A DNA stretch of 12,081 bases from Spirochaetia bacterium (GTDB lineage Bacteria; Spirochaetota; Spirochaetia; Treponematales; Rectinemataceae): assembly GCA_021286925.1 (NCBI GenBank), contig JAJTBL010000025.1, positions 1 through 12,081 on the forward strand. Direction: 5' to 3'. The position numbers were made by a program, and so were the translations under genes. Positions 4,923 through 12,081 of the stretch are shown piece by piece. Numbering within the stretch: the stretch's first letter is position 1; every line of letters begins with the position of its first letter. The notes under the pieces are model-generated. The model was not told the DNA's origin. It ran no database searches and worked only from the letters and a program-made list of their open reading frames with translations.

Positions 4923-6650
4923 ATGACATTTGAATCACTTGGGCTGTCGCCCAGAATGCTGGAAACCCTGGCAAAAAAAGGGTTTGAAGAACCAACACCA
5001 ATCCAGAGCCTTGCCATTCCCCGTTTGATGACACAGGGCAACGCGATTGCCGCCAAAGCGAGAACCGGAACCGGCAAGACCGCCGCGTTTGGCATCCCCC
5101 TCATAGAACGATTGAGCGAGGCCAGGAGCGGTGCGCAGGCACGTCCCGTGTCCGCTATTATTCTCGTTCCGACCCGTGAACTGGCACTGCAGGTGACCGA
5201 AGAAATATCTTCGCTGAAATATGCTGAAAATCCCCGGCTTGCATGCGTCTATGGTGGTGCTTCGATGCGGGACCAGCTGCGAAAGCTTGCCCAGGGCGTC
5301 GATATTGTGGTGGGAACACCCGGCCGCGTCAAAGACCATATAGAGCGGGGCACCCTCGACCTTGCCGCGGTATCGTTTTTCATACTCGATGAAGCTGACG
5401 AAATGCTCGATATGGGTTTTATCGAAGATATCGAGTTCATTCTGGACCGTGCGGCGAAAGATGCGAGAATCCTTCTGTTTTCAGCAACCCTGGCTCGACC
5501 GGTTTTGAATATTGTTCGAAAGCGAGCAGGCGACATCGATATCATTGAAGACACGACGGAAACCCTGCCGACCGAACTGGCTGAGCAGGTTTGGATAGAA
5601 GTTCATGAACGCGACAAGCTGGAAGCGCTTTCCAGAATCGTGGACAGCGAAGAAGAATTTTACGGGATTGTCTTTGTCTCGACCAAAGTGGAAGCCGACA
5701 AGCTGGCGAAATCACTGGGTGAGCGCGGTTACGATTGTGAAGCGCTCCATGGAGATTTGAGCCAGGAAGCCCGCGAACGGGTGCTGGGAAAATTCCGTGA
5801 CAAACGGATTAGCATTTTGGTTGCCACCGATGTCGCGGCGCGCGGCATCGATATTGAAAAGCTGACCCATGTCATCAACTGGTCGCTGCCGCACGATCCT
5901 GAATCCTACCTCCACCGAGTTGGACGGACCGGCAGGGCGGGTAACTCGGGGACCGCCATCACCTTTGTAACGCCTCAGGAGTACCGCCTCCTGTTCAGAA
6001 TCAGAAAGATTTCTGGTACTGCGTTGAAAAAAGGCAAGGTCCCGGATGTGGAAGGTGTTATCGCGATCAAGAAAGATCGGATAGCGACCAGGATTCTCGC
6101 ACGGCAGGAAGCTGAAGAAAGCGATGAGAACATCTGGCTGACGCTGGCCAAGGAATTGCTTGAAAAATTGCCGCCCGAAAAGGCGCTTGCATTCGCGCTG
6201 GCCGAAGGATTTTCGGGACAGCTTGATCCGGGAAGATACCGCGAACTGACAGAGGTGTCGGTCGATGAGGCCGGTGTCAGCAGGCTCTTCATTTCTGCAG
6301 GAAAACGGGATCACATGACACCCAGATCTCTTGTTACCATCATTAAGAAGCTGTCCAATCTTCCGGACCGTCTGATCAACAGCATTGAAGTCTATGATGA
6401 CTTTTCCTTTGTTTCGGTGCCATACAAGGATGCCGAGAAAATCATAGCCGAAGCTCGAAGAAAAGGCGGCTTTCCGCAGTTCAGTCTTGCAGCGCCGAGA
6501 GGCGGGGCACGGGGCCGCCGTGACGCTCCGCCGCAAGGCTCGCATCGCGCTTCCGCTCAGCAAGGGACAAAGGCGAGGCGGGTTTCAGCGCCGCGGTTCG
6601 GGCATGCAGATGAGCGGCCTGGAACCAGCAAACGCAAACCGCGATTTTAG
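4923..6650 (+). CDS. DEAD-box ATP-dependent RNA helicase, CsdA/DbpA type
   Basis: The 575-residue cytoplasmic helicase unwinds RNA, probably in ribosome assembly or cold adaptation. All core motifs are present: Q motif EEPTPIQ (22-28), motif I ARTGTGKT (46-53), PTRELA (83-88), TPGR (132-135), DEAD (156-159), SAT (187-189), the HGD region (276-278), ATDVAARGID (301-310) and HRVGRTGR (331-338). Motif I has Arg where Gln is usual. Residues about 450-518 form a DbpA-type RNA-binding RRM fold (SRLFISAGKRDHMTPRSLV, then NSIEVYDDFSFVSVP). In E. coli DbpA this fold docks on 23S rRNA helix 92; CsdA has a related domain. The last 55 residues are an Arg/Gly/Pro-rich basic tail that would aid RNA binding. 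The ATG gives the normal MTFESLGLSP start but lacks a ribosome site. Confidence 0.95.
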   Translation: MTFESLGLSPRMLETLAKKGFEEPTPIQSLAIPRLMTQGNAIAAKARTGTGKTAAFGIPLIERLSEARSGAQARPVSAIILVPTRELALQVTEEISSLKYAENPRLACVYGGASMRDQLRKLAQGVDIVVGTPGRVKDHIERGTLDLAAVSFFILDEADEMLDMGFIEDIEFILDRAAKDARILLFSATLARPVLNIVRKRAGDIDIIEDTTETLPTELAEQVWIEVHERDKLEALSRIVDSEEEFYGIVFVSTKVEADKLAKSLGERGYDCEALHGDLSQEARERVLGKFRDKRISILVATDVAARGIDIEKLTHVINWSLPHDPESYLHRVGRTGRAGNSGTAITFVTPQEYRLLFRIRKISGTALKKGKVPDVEGVIAIKKDRIATRILARQEAEESDENIWLTLAKELLEKLPPEKALAFALAEGFSGQLDPGRYRELTEVSVDEAGVSRLFISAGKRDHMTPRSLVTIIKKLSNLPDRLINSIEVYDDFSFVSVPYKDAEKIIAEARRKGGFPQFSLAAPRGGARGRRDAPPQGSHRASAQQGTKARRVSAPRFGHADERPGTSKRKPRF

Positions 6651-6673
6651 AAGAGGTTTTTTCAAGAGTTGCC

Positions 6674-6737
6674 GGCATTTTGAATAGACAGCGAGTGTCT
6701 TTGAAAATGCCGATGCATTTTCAAAGACCAACTTTTT
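6674..6737 (+). terminator. Helicase terminator formed by palindromic repeat copy 2
   Basis: Arms GTCTTTGAAAATGC (6697-6710) and GCATTTTCAAAGAC (6715-6728) are a perfect 14-base inverted repeat with a 4-base loop. They are followed by CAACTTTTTAG, a five-T tract slightly offset from the stem. It lies 46 bases after the helicase stop. A third arm-like copy at 6675-6689 (GCATTTTGAATAGAC) can also pair with the 6697-6710 arm, with one bulge, giving a competing hairpin. A second run of eight T (6757-6764) follows but has only a weak stem before it. Confidence 0.65.
6693..6735. repeat. Palindromic intergenic element, copy 2
   Basis: It aligns with the element at 225-266 over about 37 bases without gaps, with five differences. 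One pair of differences, T233/A252 in copy 1 against G6703/C6722 here, is compensatory. A second, C-A in copy 1, is a proper C-G pair here (C6699/G6726). The flanking CCAACTTT is shared, so the unit is longer than the stem. Confidence 0.75.
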
Positions 6738-6823
6738 AGTTCGCGTTTCCCTGCGGTTTTTTTTAACGAACCGTGAAAAATCATAAAATTCCGCAGTAGC
6801 CTGATTTGAAAAATTCGTACATA

Positions 6824-6858
6824 ATACTCCTCATGAACCCATCGTTGGGGAGGAGTAT
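6824..6858 (+). promoter_or_regulatory. Hairpin that can mask the ftcD ribosome site
   Basis: ATACTCCTC (6824-6832) is the perfect complement of GAGGAGTAT (6850-6858), which contains the ftcD Shine-Dalgarno. An inner CCCA (6838-6841)/TGGG (6846-6849) stem with a TCGT loop extends it, leaving a five-base bulge on one side. It can only act on translation if the transcript starts upstream of 6824. A CATAAT at 6820-6825 would, if used as a -10, start inside it, in which case the palindrome would be a DNA element instead. Confidence 0.45.
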
Positions 6859-6860
6859 GT

Positions 6861-8549
6861 ATGCATCGAGACGCAGTCGTTGAATGTGTGCCGAATTTTT
6901 CAGAAGGACGAGATACAAAAAAAATAGAAGCCATCGCAGCCGCAATCCGAGCGGTCAAGGATGTCAAACTGCTGGATGTCGACCCCGGTGCCGATACCAA
7001 CCGCACCGTCTACACCTTTGTGGGCTCTCCTGATGCGGTTGTGGATGCGGCGCTCGCCGCGGCCCGCGCAGCCTGGGAACAGATCGATATGGCCGCTCAC
7101 AAAGGCGCCCACCCGCGAATCGGCGCTCTGGATGTCTGCCCCTTCATTCCTGTCTCAGGCATTACAATGGATGAATGCGCCGAACTGGCACGGGATTTTG
7201 GCAGGAGGCTTGCCGAAGCGCTGAATGTCCCGGTGTATCTTTACGAAAAATCGGCCGCCAAGCCTGAGCGGGCGAGCCTTGCGGATATCCGGACCGGAGA
7301 ATATGAAGGGCTTTCAGCCAAACTGCAGGATCCGGCGTGGCAGCCCGATTTCGGACCGGCGAGCTTTGTGCCCCGGTGGGGTGCCACCGTCGCCGGCGCC
7401 AGGGAATTCCTCATTGCCTACAATGTCAATCTCAATACGAAAGATAAAAAACTTGCCAATGAAATCGCTCTCACCATCCGGGAAGGCGGCAGGTCTGCGA
7501 AGAACCCGGACGGCTCAATCGCCCGCGATGCTCAGGGCAATGCGATCAAGGTACCCGGCAGATTGAAGGCAGTCAGGGCAATCGGCTGGTATATCGAGGA
7601 GTATCGCTGCGCCCAGGTTTCCATCAATCTGCTTGATTATCACCAGACACCGCTGCACGAAGTGTTTGAAGTGGTCAAGGAAGAAGCTGAAAAACTCGGG
7701 CTTCTCGTGACTGGTTCCGAGCTTGTTGGGCTTGTGCCGCTGAAAGCCATTGAGGAATGCGGCAGGCATTTTGCGGTAAAGGCGGGCAAAAGCGCGGGCC
7801 TTCCTGAAAAAGAGCTTGTTGAGATCGCCATCCAGTCCCTGGGGCTTCGGTCGGTCAGCGCCTTTGAGCCTGAGCACAAGATTATCGAATGGAGTTTCAG
7901 GAAGGCCGCGCCGCTTGCTTCATCGCGGATTCTGGATTTTCTCGATGAGCTTTCCACCGATTCGCCGGCTCCGGGAGGCGGTTCCGCCGCTGCGCTGGCA
8001 GGAAGCCTTGGTGCGGCCCTCGCGGCCATGGTGGGCAATCTGACCGTCGGCAAAAAGGGATATGAAGCGGGTTTTGATGAGCTGGGCGCTATGGCGCAGA
8101 AAGCCCAGCAGGTGAAGGCAAAACTTGCAGCAGGTATCGACCGTGATACTGAAGCTTTCAACGCAATTCTGGAAGCCGGCAGGATGCCGAAGACGACAGA
8201 AGCGCAAAAAATGGTTCGCGAACAAGCCATGGAACAGGCAAACCGTGAGGCTGTCCTGGTGCCGCTTGACAACGCGAAAGCCTGTCTTGAAGCCCTTGCC
8301 TGTACGCTGACAGCAGCGAAGCTGGGAAACCGGAATTCTGTCACTGACGCCGGGACTGGCGCTCTGCTCGCAAAAGCGGGGCTTGAGAGCGCTCTGCTCA
8401 ATGTTGAGATCAATCTCAAATCAATGACAGATTCTCAATTCGCCGGTCAGATTGCGGCGGAAACGAGGGCATTGCGGGAGCAGAGCGGGCAAATCCTGTC
8501 GGAGGTTCTGGCGCAGGTCCAAAAATGTTTGGCCGGAGCAGAAAAATAA
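6861..8549 (+). CDS. ftcD: Glutamate formimidoyltransferase fused to formimidoyl-THF cyclodeaminase
   Basis: The 562-residue bifunctional enzyme moves the formimino group of N-formimino-L-glutamate (the histidine breakdown product) onto tetrahydrofolate, then cyclises and deaminates it to methenyl-THF plus ammonia. The N-terminal transferase shows VECVPNFSEGRD (7-18), DTNRTVYTFVG (45-55) and HKGAHPRIGALDVCPFIPV (80-98). By comparison with the pig enzyme, His84 matches the catalytic His82. The second transferase subdomain is at about 180-340 (YNVNLNT, SINLLDYHQTP). After a linker near 345-355, the helical cyclodeaminase follows with LSTDSPAPGGGSAAALAGSLGAALAAMVGNLT (from 364) and NRNSVTDAGTGA near 485-496. 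The length matches the full fusion seen in animals and some bacteria. The start has an excellent GGGGAGGAG ribosome site (6847-6855). No other histidine-degradation gene is in the window. Confidence 0.95.
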   Translation: MHRDAVVECVPNFSEGRDTKKIEAIAAAIRAVKDVKLLDVDPGADTNRTVYTFVGSPDAVVDAALAAARAAWEQIDMAAHKGAHPRIGALDVCPFIPVSGITMDECAELARDFGRRLAEALNVPVYLYEKSAAKPERASLADIRTGEYEGLSAKLQDPAWQPDFGPASFVPRWGATVAGAREFLIAYNVNLNTKDKKLANEIALTIREGGRSAKNPDGSIARDAQGNAIKVPGRLKAVRAIGWYIEEYRCAQVSINLLDYHQTPLHEVFEVVKEEAEKLGLLVTGSELVGLVPLKAIEECGRHFAVKAGKSAGLPEKELVEIAIQSLGLRSVSAFEPEHKIIEWSFRKAAPLASSRILDFLDELSTDSPAPGGGSAAALAGSLGAALAAMVGNLTVGKKGYEAGFDELGAMAQKAQQVKAKLAAGIDRDTEAFNAILEAGRMPKTTEAQKMVREQAMEQANREAVLVPLDNAKACLEALACTLTAAKLGNRNSVTDAGTGALLAKAGLESALLNVEINLKSMTDSQFAGQIAAETRALREQSGQILSEVLAQVQKCLAGAEK

Positions 8550-8571
8550 TGAATATTTATGCTTTTTGATA

Positions 8572-8600
8572 TTGACCTGACAGGGCTCTGATACTATACC
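8572..8600 (+). promoter_or_regulatory. Promoter of the pot operon
   Basis: TTGACC (8572-8577) and TATACC (8595-8600) are separated by exactly 17 bases, in the 94-base gap between ftcD and potA. The predicted start is near 8607. The leader then carries AAAGGAG (8627-8633) before the GTG start at 8644. Confidence 0.65.
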
Positions 8601-8643
8601 TTGCGGTGAACAAAAATCTTTTACTGAAAGGAGACGTGAAGCG

Positions 8644-9747
8644 GTGAAAGGTTCAGATGTTGCCGTTTCGAACGTGTCCAAATCTTTCGGTTCGTTTGCC
8701 GCGCTGAAAGACGTGAGCGTTTCTATCAACAAGGGCGAGTTTTACTCCCTTTTAGGGCCTTCTGGGTGCGGCAAAACGACATTGCTTCGGCTGATCGCTG
8801 GTTTTGAAGATCCTGACCGAGGGCAGATCACCATCGATGGTGCTGATGTCCTCGGTCTTCCTCCCGACAAGCGGCATTGCAATACGGTTTTCCAAAGTTA
8901 CGCGCTTTTCCCGCATCTTTCGGTGTTTGAAAATGTCGCCTTTCCGCTTCGGATCCGCAAGGTGCCATCCCGTCTCATCAAAGAGCTGGTATTCAAACAC
9001 CTTGAGCTGGTCCAGCTGGAAGCCCATGCGGACAAGAAGCCGAGCCAGCTCTCAGGCGGCCAAAAACAGCGTGTCGCGATTGCGCGGGCATTGATCAACG
9101 AACCCTCGGTGCTTCTGCTGGATGAACCGCTGTCCGCGCTCGACGCAAAGCTCAGACAGCATATGCTCATGGAACTGGATGCAATCCACGATAAAGTCGG
9201 CATAACCTTCATCTATGTCACCCATGATCAGCAGGAAGCTTTGTCGGTTTCCGACAGGATCGCGGTCATGAATGCCGGCAAAGTCTTGCAGATCGGCAGC
9301 CCCCAGCAGATTTATGAAAACCCCGCCAGTGAATTTGTCGCCAGGTTTATTGGTGAAGCCAATCTCTTTACCGGTGTTGTAACCCGGCGGGAGGGTTCGC
9401 TCAATCTTGTCGATACCGATGGTTTCGGACCCCTCCTTGTTGATGATGAAACGGAAGTCGCGGTCGGCGACCGCATAGTGGCGACAATCAGGCCGGAGAA
9501 AATTCGAATTTCGACAGAAAGGCTGGAAGGGCCGAACATCAATGTCCTTCACGGGGTTGTGCACGAGCCGGTCTATTCAGGCTTCCAGACCAAATATATT
9601 ATTCGCGCCGATTCAGGCTCGCTATTAACGGTTTTCAGACAGCATGCCAACTGGTCGGAAGGCATTCCTGACATTGAATGGAAGGATGAAGTGTTCCTGA
9701 GCTTCAGTGCAAGGGACATGGTGATTGTGGAGAGAAACCCCGGATGA
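8644..9747 (+). CDS. potA: Spermidine/putrescine ABC transporter ATP-binding protein PotA
   Basis: The 367-residue ATPase powers polyamine import on the inner face of the membrane. The nucleotide-binding domain has Walker A GPSGCGKTT (38-46), Q-loop Gln84 in TVFQSYALFPHL, signature LSGGQ (136-140), Walker B LLLDEP (157-162), D-loop SALD (164-167) and the switch His194 in THDQQEAL. The C-terminal 120 residues (from about 245) form a TOBE-type regulatory domain, as in PotA/MalK-like ATPases. The start is GTG at 8644, about 10 bases after AAAGGAG; a closer GTG at 8636 is out of frame and stops at once. It overlaps potB by four bases (ATGA). The assignment to polyamines rests on the operon and overall PotA-like pattern; related spermidine/putrescine-type ATPases for Fe(III) or sugars look similar. 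Confidence 0.92.
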   Translation: MKGSDVAVSNVSKSFGSFAALKDVSVSINKGEFYSLLGPSGCGKTTLLRLIAGFEDPDRGQITIDGADVLGLPPDKRHCNTVFQSYALFPHLSVFENVAFPLRIRKVPSRLIKELVFKHLELVQLEAHADKKPSQLSGGQKQRVAIARALINEPSVLLLDEPLSALDAKLRQHMLMELDAIHDKVGITFIYVTHDQQEALSVSDRIAVMNAGKVLQIGSPQQIYENPASEFVARFIGEANLFTGVVTRREGSLNLVDTDGFGPLLVDDETEVAVGDRIVATIRPEKIRISTERLEGPNINVLHGVVHEPVYSGFQTKYIIRADSGSLLTVFRQHANWSEGIPDIEWKDEVFLSFSARDMVIVERNPG

Positions 9748-10625
9748 AACGGAATTATGGTTTTGCGTACGCCGCTCCGCAGGCACTGTGGCTCACCGTG
9801 TTTTTTGCGGCGCCGATTCTCATCATCATTGTGTATTCTTTTTTGAAAAAAGGTTTGTACGGCGGTGTTGAACCGCAGTTCAGCCTGGAAGCGTATTCTG
9901 CGCTTGCCAACCCAACACTGCTCGCGGTAGCATTCAGAACGCTCTGGGTGTCGGTTGCGGCAACGGTTCTCACCATTCTGATAGCCCTGCCCTGCGGATA
10001 CAGCATTGCAAGAGCAAGAAATCAGGCGGTTCGGCTCTTTCTGGTTATAGTGCCGTTCTGGACCAATTTTCTGGTAAGGATTTACGCGTGGATCGCGATT
10101 CTGGGCAACGAGGGATTTTTAAACCATGCCCTGCGGTTTCTGGGGTTCCGGGCCGAAGGCTATCAGTTTCTCTACAACCAGGGTGCAGTTATACTGGTTC
10201 TGATTTACATGTATCTTCCCTACGCGATACTGCCGCTGTTTTCAACCATTGATAAATTCGATTTTTCGCTGCTTGAAGCCGCAAGGGACCTCGGCGCTTC
10301 AAGGATGCAATCCTATGTCAGAGTCATGCTTCCCAATATCAAACCCGGCATTTTCACCGCGGTGCTCTTCACGTTTATCCCGATTTTTGGAGCATATGCG
10401 GTTCCGCTTCTGATCGGCGGCAAGGATTCCTATATGCTGGGCAATGTCATCGCCGATCAGGTGACCAAAACCAGAAACTGGCCGCTGGCTTCATCTATTT
10501 CGATGACGGTTACGCTGATTACGGCGATTCTGGTGTTTCTTTTCGCGCTGAGGAAGCCGAAAGAGCAGAAACTGGTTCGGGATCAGGAAGCTTTGAGCCA
10601 GTCTGTTTCAGGGGGAGCGGCATGA
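9744..10625 (+). CDS. potB: Spermidine/putrescine ABC transporter permease PotB
   Basis: The 293-residue inner-membrane permease forms half of the polyamine channel. It has an N-terminal membrane segment (about 13-33), a periplasmic stretch, and then the typical permease core of five or so further segments. The cytoplasmic EAA loop, EAARDLGASRMQSYVRVMLPNIKPG (178-202), docks onto PotA. PFWTNFLVRIYAWIAIL (104-120) is a strong PotB signature. Its ATG overlaps the potA stop by four bases and its stop overlaps potC by four bases, so the three proteins are translationally coupled. The C-terminal 20 residues are polar and slightly longer than needed. Confidence 0.94.
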   Translation: MKRNYGFAYAAPQALWLTVFFAAPILIIIVYSFLKKGLYGGVEPQFSLEAYSALANPTLLAVAFRTLWVSVAATVLTILIALPCGYSIARARNQAVRLFLVIVPFWTNFLVRIYAWIAILGNEGFLNHALRFLGFRAEGYQFLYNQGAVILVLIYMYLPYAILPLFSTIDKFDFSLLEAARDLGASRMQSYVRVMLPNIKPGIFTAVLFTFIPIFGAYAVPLLIGGKDSYMLGNVIADQVTKTRNWPLASSISMTVTLITAILVFLFALRKPKEQKLVRDQEALSQSVSGGAA

Positions 10626-11503
10626 ACAGCTTTCACCGCCATGGGCTAAAACCGGTCAGGATAGCCATGCTTTTTCATGCGCGCCGGGCGCTGAGAAAAA
10701 GCGCCAAGGCCGCTTCAAAAATTCTGCCCCGGAAATTTGCCGGTTCTGATGTGATTTTCTGGCTTGTCATTCTGTTCCTCTTTATGCCGCTGATTGTCTT
10801 GTTTGTCTATTCGTTCAACGCCTCCCGTTCTGGCGAGTGGAAGGGATTTTCGCTGATCTGGTATCAGAAGCTTTTTACGGAATCTCCGGATCTCTGGAAG
10901 GCATTTGAAAACTCCGCGCTGATCGCCCTGACCAGTGCTTTGATGGCGACAATGCTGGGCACGCTTGCGGCGGTCGGCACCGCTCGGTATTCTTTTGCCC
11001 TGAAATCCTATGTCGCGACCATGAGTTTCATCCCGATGATTCTTCCGGAAATCGTCGTCGGCGTTTCTTTGCTGGTTTTCTTTGCTGGCGTCGGGCTTAA
11101 GCTGGGACTCATCAGCGTTTGGATCGCTCACACAACCTTCAATATTCCCTTTGTCTATCTCCTTGTTTCAGCGCGACTTGCTGAGTCTGATCCAACGATT
11201 GTCGAAGCCGCGAAAGATCTTGGTGCGACAGAAATCCAGACCTTGTTCAAGATTATCCTGCCGATGGCCCTGCCCGGCATCGCTTCCGCTTTTCTGACAG
11301 CCATCACGCTGTCGCTTGAAGATTTTGTCATCACGTTCTTTGTGTCAGGGCCGGGGGCGACAACCCTGCCGCTTTACATCTACTCCATGATTCGATTCGG
11401 CGTTTCGCCGGTGGTCAACGCGCTTTCGGCGGTCATGGTGGCGGGCACGGTCCTGCTGGTGTACCCTTTGCGGAATTTTCTCAAGGTTTTTGCCGCGAGA
11501 TAA
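10622..11503 (+). CDS. potC: Spermidine/putrescine ABC transporter permease PotC
   Basis: The 293-residue permease forms the other half of the polyamine channel. The core begins at about residue 43 (DVIFWLVILFLFMPLIVLFVYSFNASRSGEWKGF) and contains the EAA loop EAAKDLGATEIQTLFKIILP (195-214). SFIPMILPEIVVGVSLLVFF (135-154) and LSLEDFVITFFVSGPGATTLP (230-250) are also typical of PotC. Unlike the common PotC, it carries an extra 40 or so N-terminal residues rich in Arg, Lys and His before the first membrane segment, which would sit in the cytoplasm. GGGGGAG stands a few bases before this ATG, which supports the long start. A hairpin separates its stop from potD. Confidence 0.93.
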   Translation: MNSFHRHGLKPVRIAMLFHARRALRKSAKAASKILPRKFAGSDVIFWLVILFLFMPLIVLFVYSFNASRSGEWKGFSLIWYQKLFTESPDLWKAFENSALIALTSALMATMLGTLAAVGTARYSFALKSYVATMSFIPMILPEIVVGVSLLVFFAGVGLKLGLISVWIAHTTFNIPFVYLLVSARLAESDPTIVEAAKDLGATEIQTLFKIILPMALPGIASAFLTAITLSLEDFVITFFVSGPGATTLPLYIYSMIRFGVSPVVNALSAVMVAGTVLLVYPLRNFLKVFAAR

Positions 11504-11504
11504 A

Positions 11505-11518
11505 CCGGCTTGTGCCGG
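11505..11518 (+). terminator. Short intercistronic hairpin between potC and potD
   Basis: CCGGC (11505-11509) and GCCGG (11514-11518) form a perfect five-base GC stem with a TTGT loop, two bases after the potC stop. It is followed by AATATTAAAAAGG rather than a T-run, so it is unlikely to stop transcription fully. It may protect the 3' end of a processed potABC message or lower read-through into potD. Confidence 0.4.
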
Positions 11519-11540
11519 AATATTAAAAAGGAGGGATACC

Positions 11541-12081
11541 ATGAAACATATCCTCCGTCGGATAAGGCTTGATGTTTCAGCCTTGGTGCTCATCGTTGCC
11601 GCGCTGGTTTTCAGCGGCTGCCAGCCCAAAACCGCTGCCGCGCCCAAAAAGCTCTACATTTTCAACTGGACGTATTACACTCCGGATTCGGTGATCGAAA
11701 AGTTCGAAAAAGAGTACGGCGTGGATGTTGTCTACGATTCATTCGCATCGAATGAAGAAATGTTCGCCAAGCTCAAAGCTGGCGGTTCCAGCTACGATAT
11801 CTGTTTTCCTTCAGGAGATTATGTCTCCATCATGATCAAGGAAAACATGCTGCAGAAGATTGATCACAAGACCTTGAAAAACTTTGCGAACATCGCGCCG
11901 GAAGTGCTCGCGAAATGCGACTTCGATCCGGGAAACGAATACTCGATTCCCTACTACATGGGCGCAGCGGGTGTCGCTGTCAATAAAACCAAGGTCCAGA
12001 ATTACGAGCATTCCTGGTCTATTTTCAGCCGCAAGGATCTGGCCGGCAAAATGATCATGCTGGACGATATGCGCGAAGTCA
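11541..12081 (+). CDS. potD: Spermidine/putrescine-binding lipoprotein PotD, N-terminal part
   Basis: The first 180 codons of the solute-binding protein are present; the gene runs off the window end, where about half the usual length has been read. The signal peptide has a basic start (MKHILRRIR), a hydrophobic core and the lipobox F-S-G-C, so Cys27 would be lipid-anchored. Phe at -3 is looser than the usual Leu. The mature part opens with KLYIFNWTYYTPDSVIEKFEKEYGVDVVYDSFASNEEMFAKL (from residue 37), and SYDICFPSGDYVSIMIKENMLQKID follows. These match the PotD/PotF class-I binding fold, including the aromatic NW-x-YY motif seen near the polyamine site. AGGAGGG precedes the ATG by 6 bases. It captures spermidine or putrescine outside the membrane and hands it to PotBC. 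Confidence 0.93.
   Translation, partial: MKHILRRIRLDVSALVLIVAALVFSGCQPKTAAAPKKLYIFNWTYYTPDSVIEKFEKEYGVDVVYDSFASNEEMFAKLKAGGSSYDICFPSGDYVSIMIKENMLQKIDHKTLKNFANIAPEVLAKCDFDPGNEYSIPYYMGAAGVAVNKTKVQNYEHSWSIFSRKDLAGKMIMLDDMREV

Noticed and set aside
5712..6563. 283-codon open frame on the minus strand inside the helicase gene
   Set aside because: It is antisense to a fully conserved helicase and its translation shows no recognisable domain; codon bias of the real gene keeps the frame open.
7640..8419. 259-codon open frame on the minus strand inside ftcD
   Set aside because: Its Ser/Ala/Pro-rich composition is typical of a shadow of a GC-rich gene, and it lies opposite the conserved cyclodeaminase domain.
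1..12081. CRISPR array, tRNA/rRNA genes, insertion sequences or prophage genes
   Set aside because: No regularly spaced direct repeats, no tRNA or rRNA-like conserved segments, and no transposase or phage proteins were seen on either strand.

Overview
The window is about half G+C and is fully bacterial: densely packed genes, short AT-rich gaps, Shine-Dalgarno sites and sigma70-type promoters. I cannot fix the species. Rex and Rrf2 regulators, a molybdenum cofactor gene next to a Tat export pair and a fused FTCD enzyme suit an anaerobe or facultative anaerobe. The PotD lipobox (F-S-G-C, with Phe at -3) is looser than the usual enterobacterial form; a spirochaete is possible, but this is a weak guess.

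Left third (1-3055, minus strand): the start of an Rrf2-family regulator leaves the window at base 1. Behind it lie a stand-alone RlmK-type 23S rRNA methyltransferase and the NADH-sensing repressor Rex, which overlap by 11 bases and are probably one transcript. Further upstream is a phosphoribosyltransferase-like protein of unknown role. Between that gene and rex lies a compact unit with a near-consensus promoter, about 98 bases and an excellent intrinsic terminator. I call it a candidate small RNA, or an attenuated rex leader.

Middle (3116-6737, plus strand): mobA, tatA and tatC form a likely operon that links molybdenum cofactor maturation to export of folded enzymes; no tatB is seen. A DbpA/CsdA-type DEAD-box RNA helicase follows, starting without a Shine-Dalgarno and only 8 bases after a perfect TATAAT. 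Its 3' end carries a palindrome that works as a terminator.

Right third (6861-12081, plus strand): a fused glutamate formimidoyltransferase/formimidoyl-THF cyclodeaminase, then a complete polyamine ABC transporter operon, potA-potB-potC, with potD running off the end.

The most unusual non-coding observations are the candidate small RNA at 2030-2127 and a roughly 40-base palindromic element present twice, in the rrf2 leader (225-266) and after the helicase (6693-6735). One stem pair differs as T-A versus G-C between the copies, which suggests the hairpin itself is conserved.
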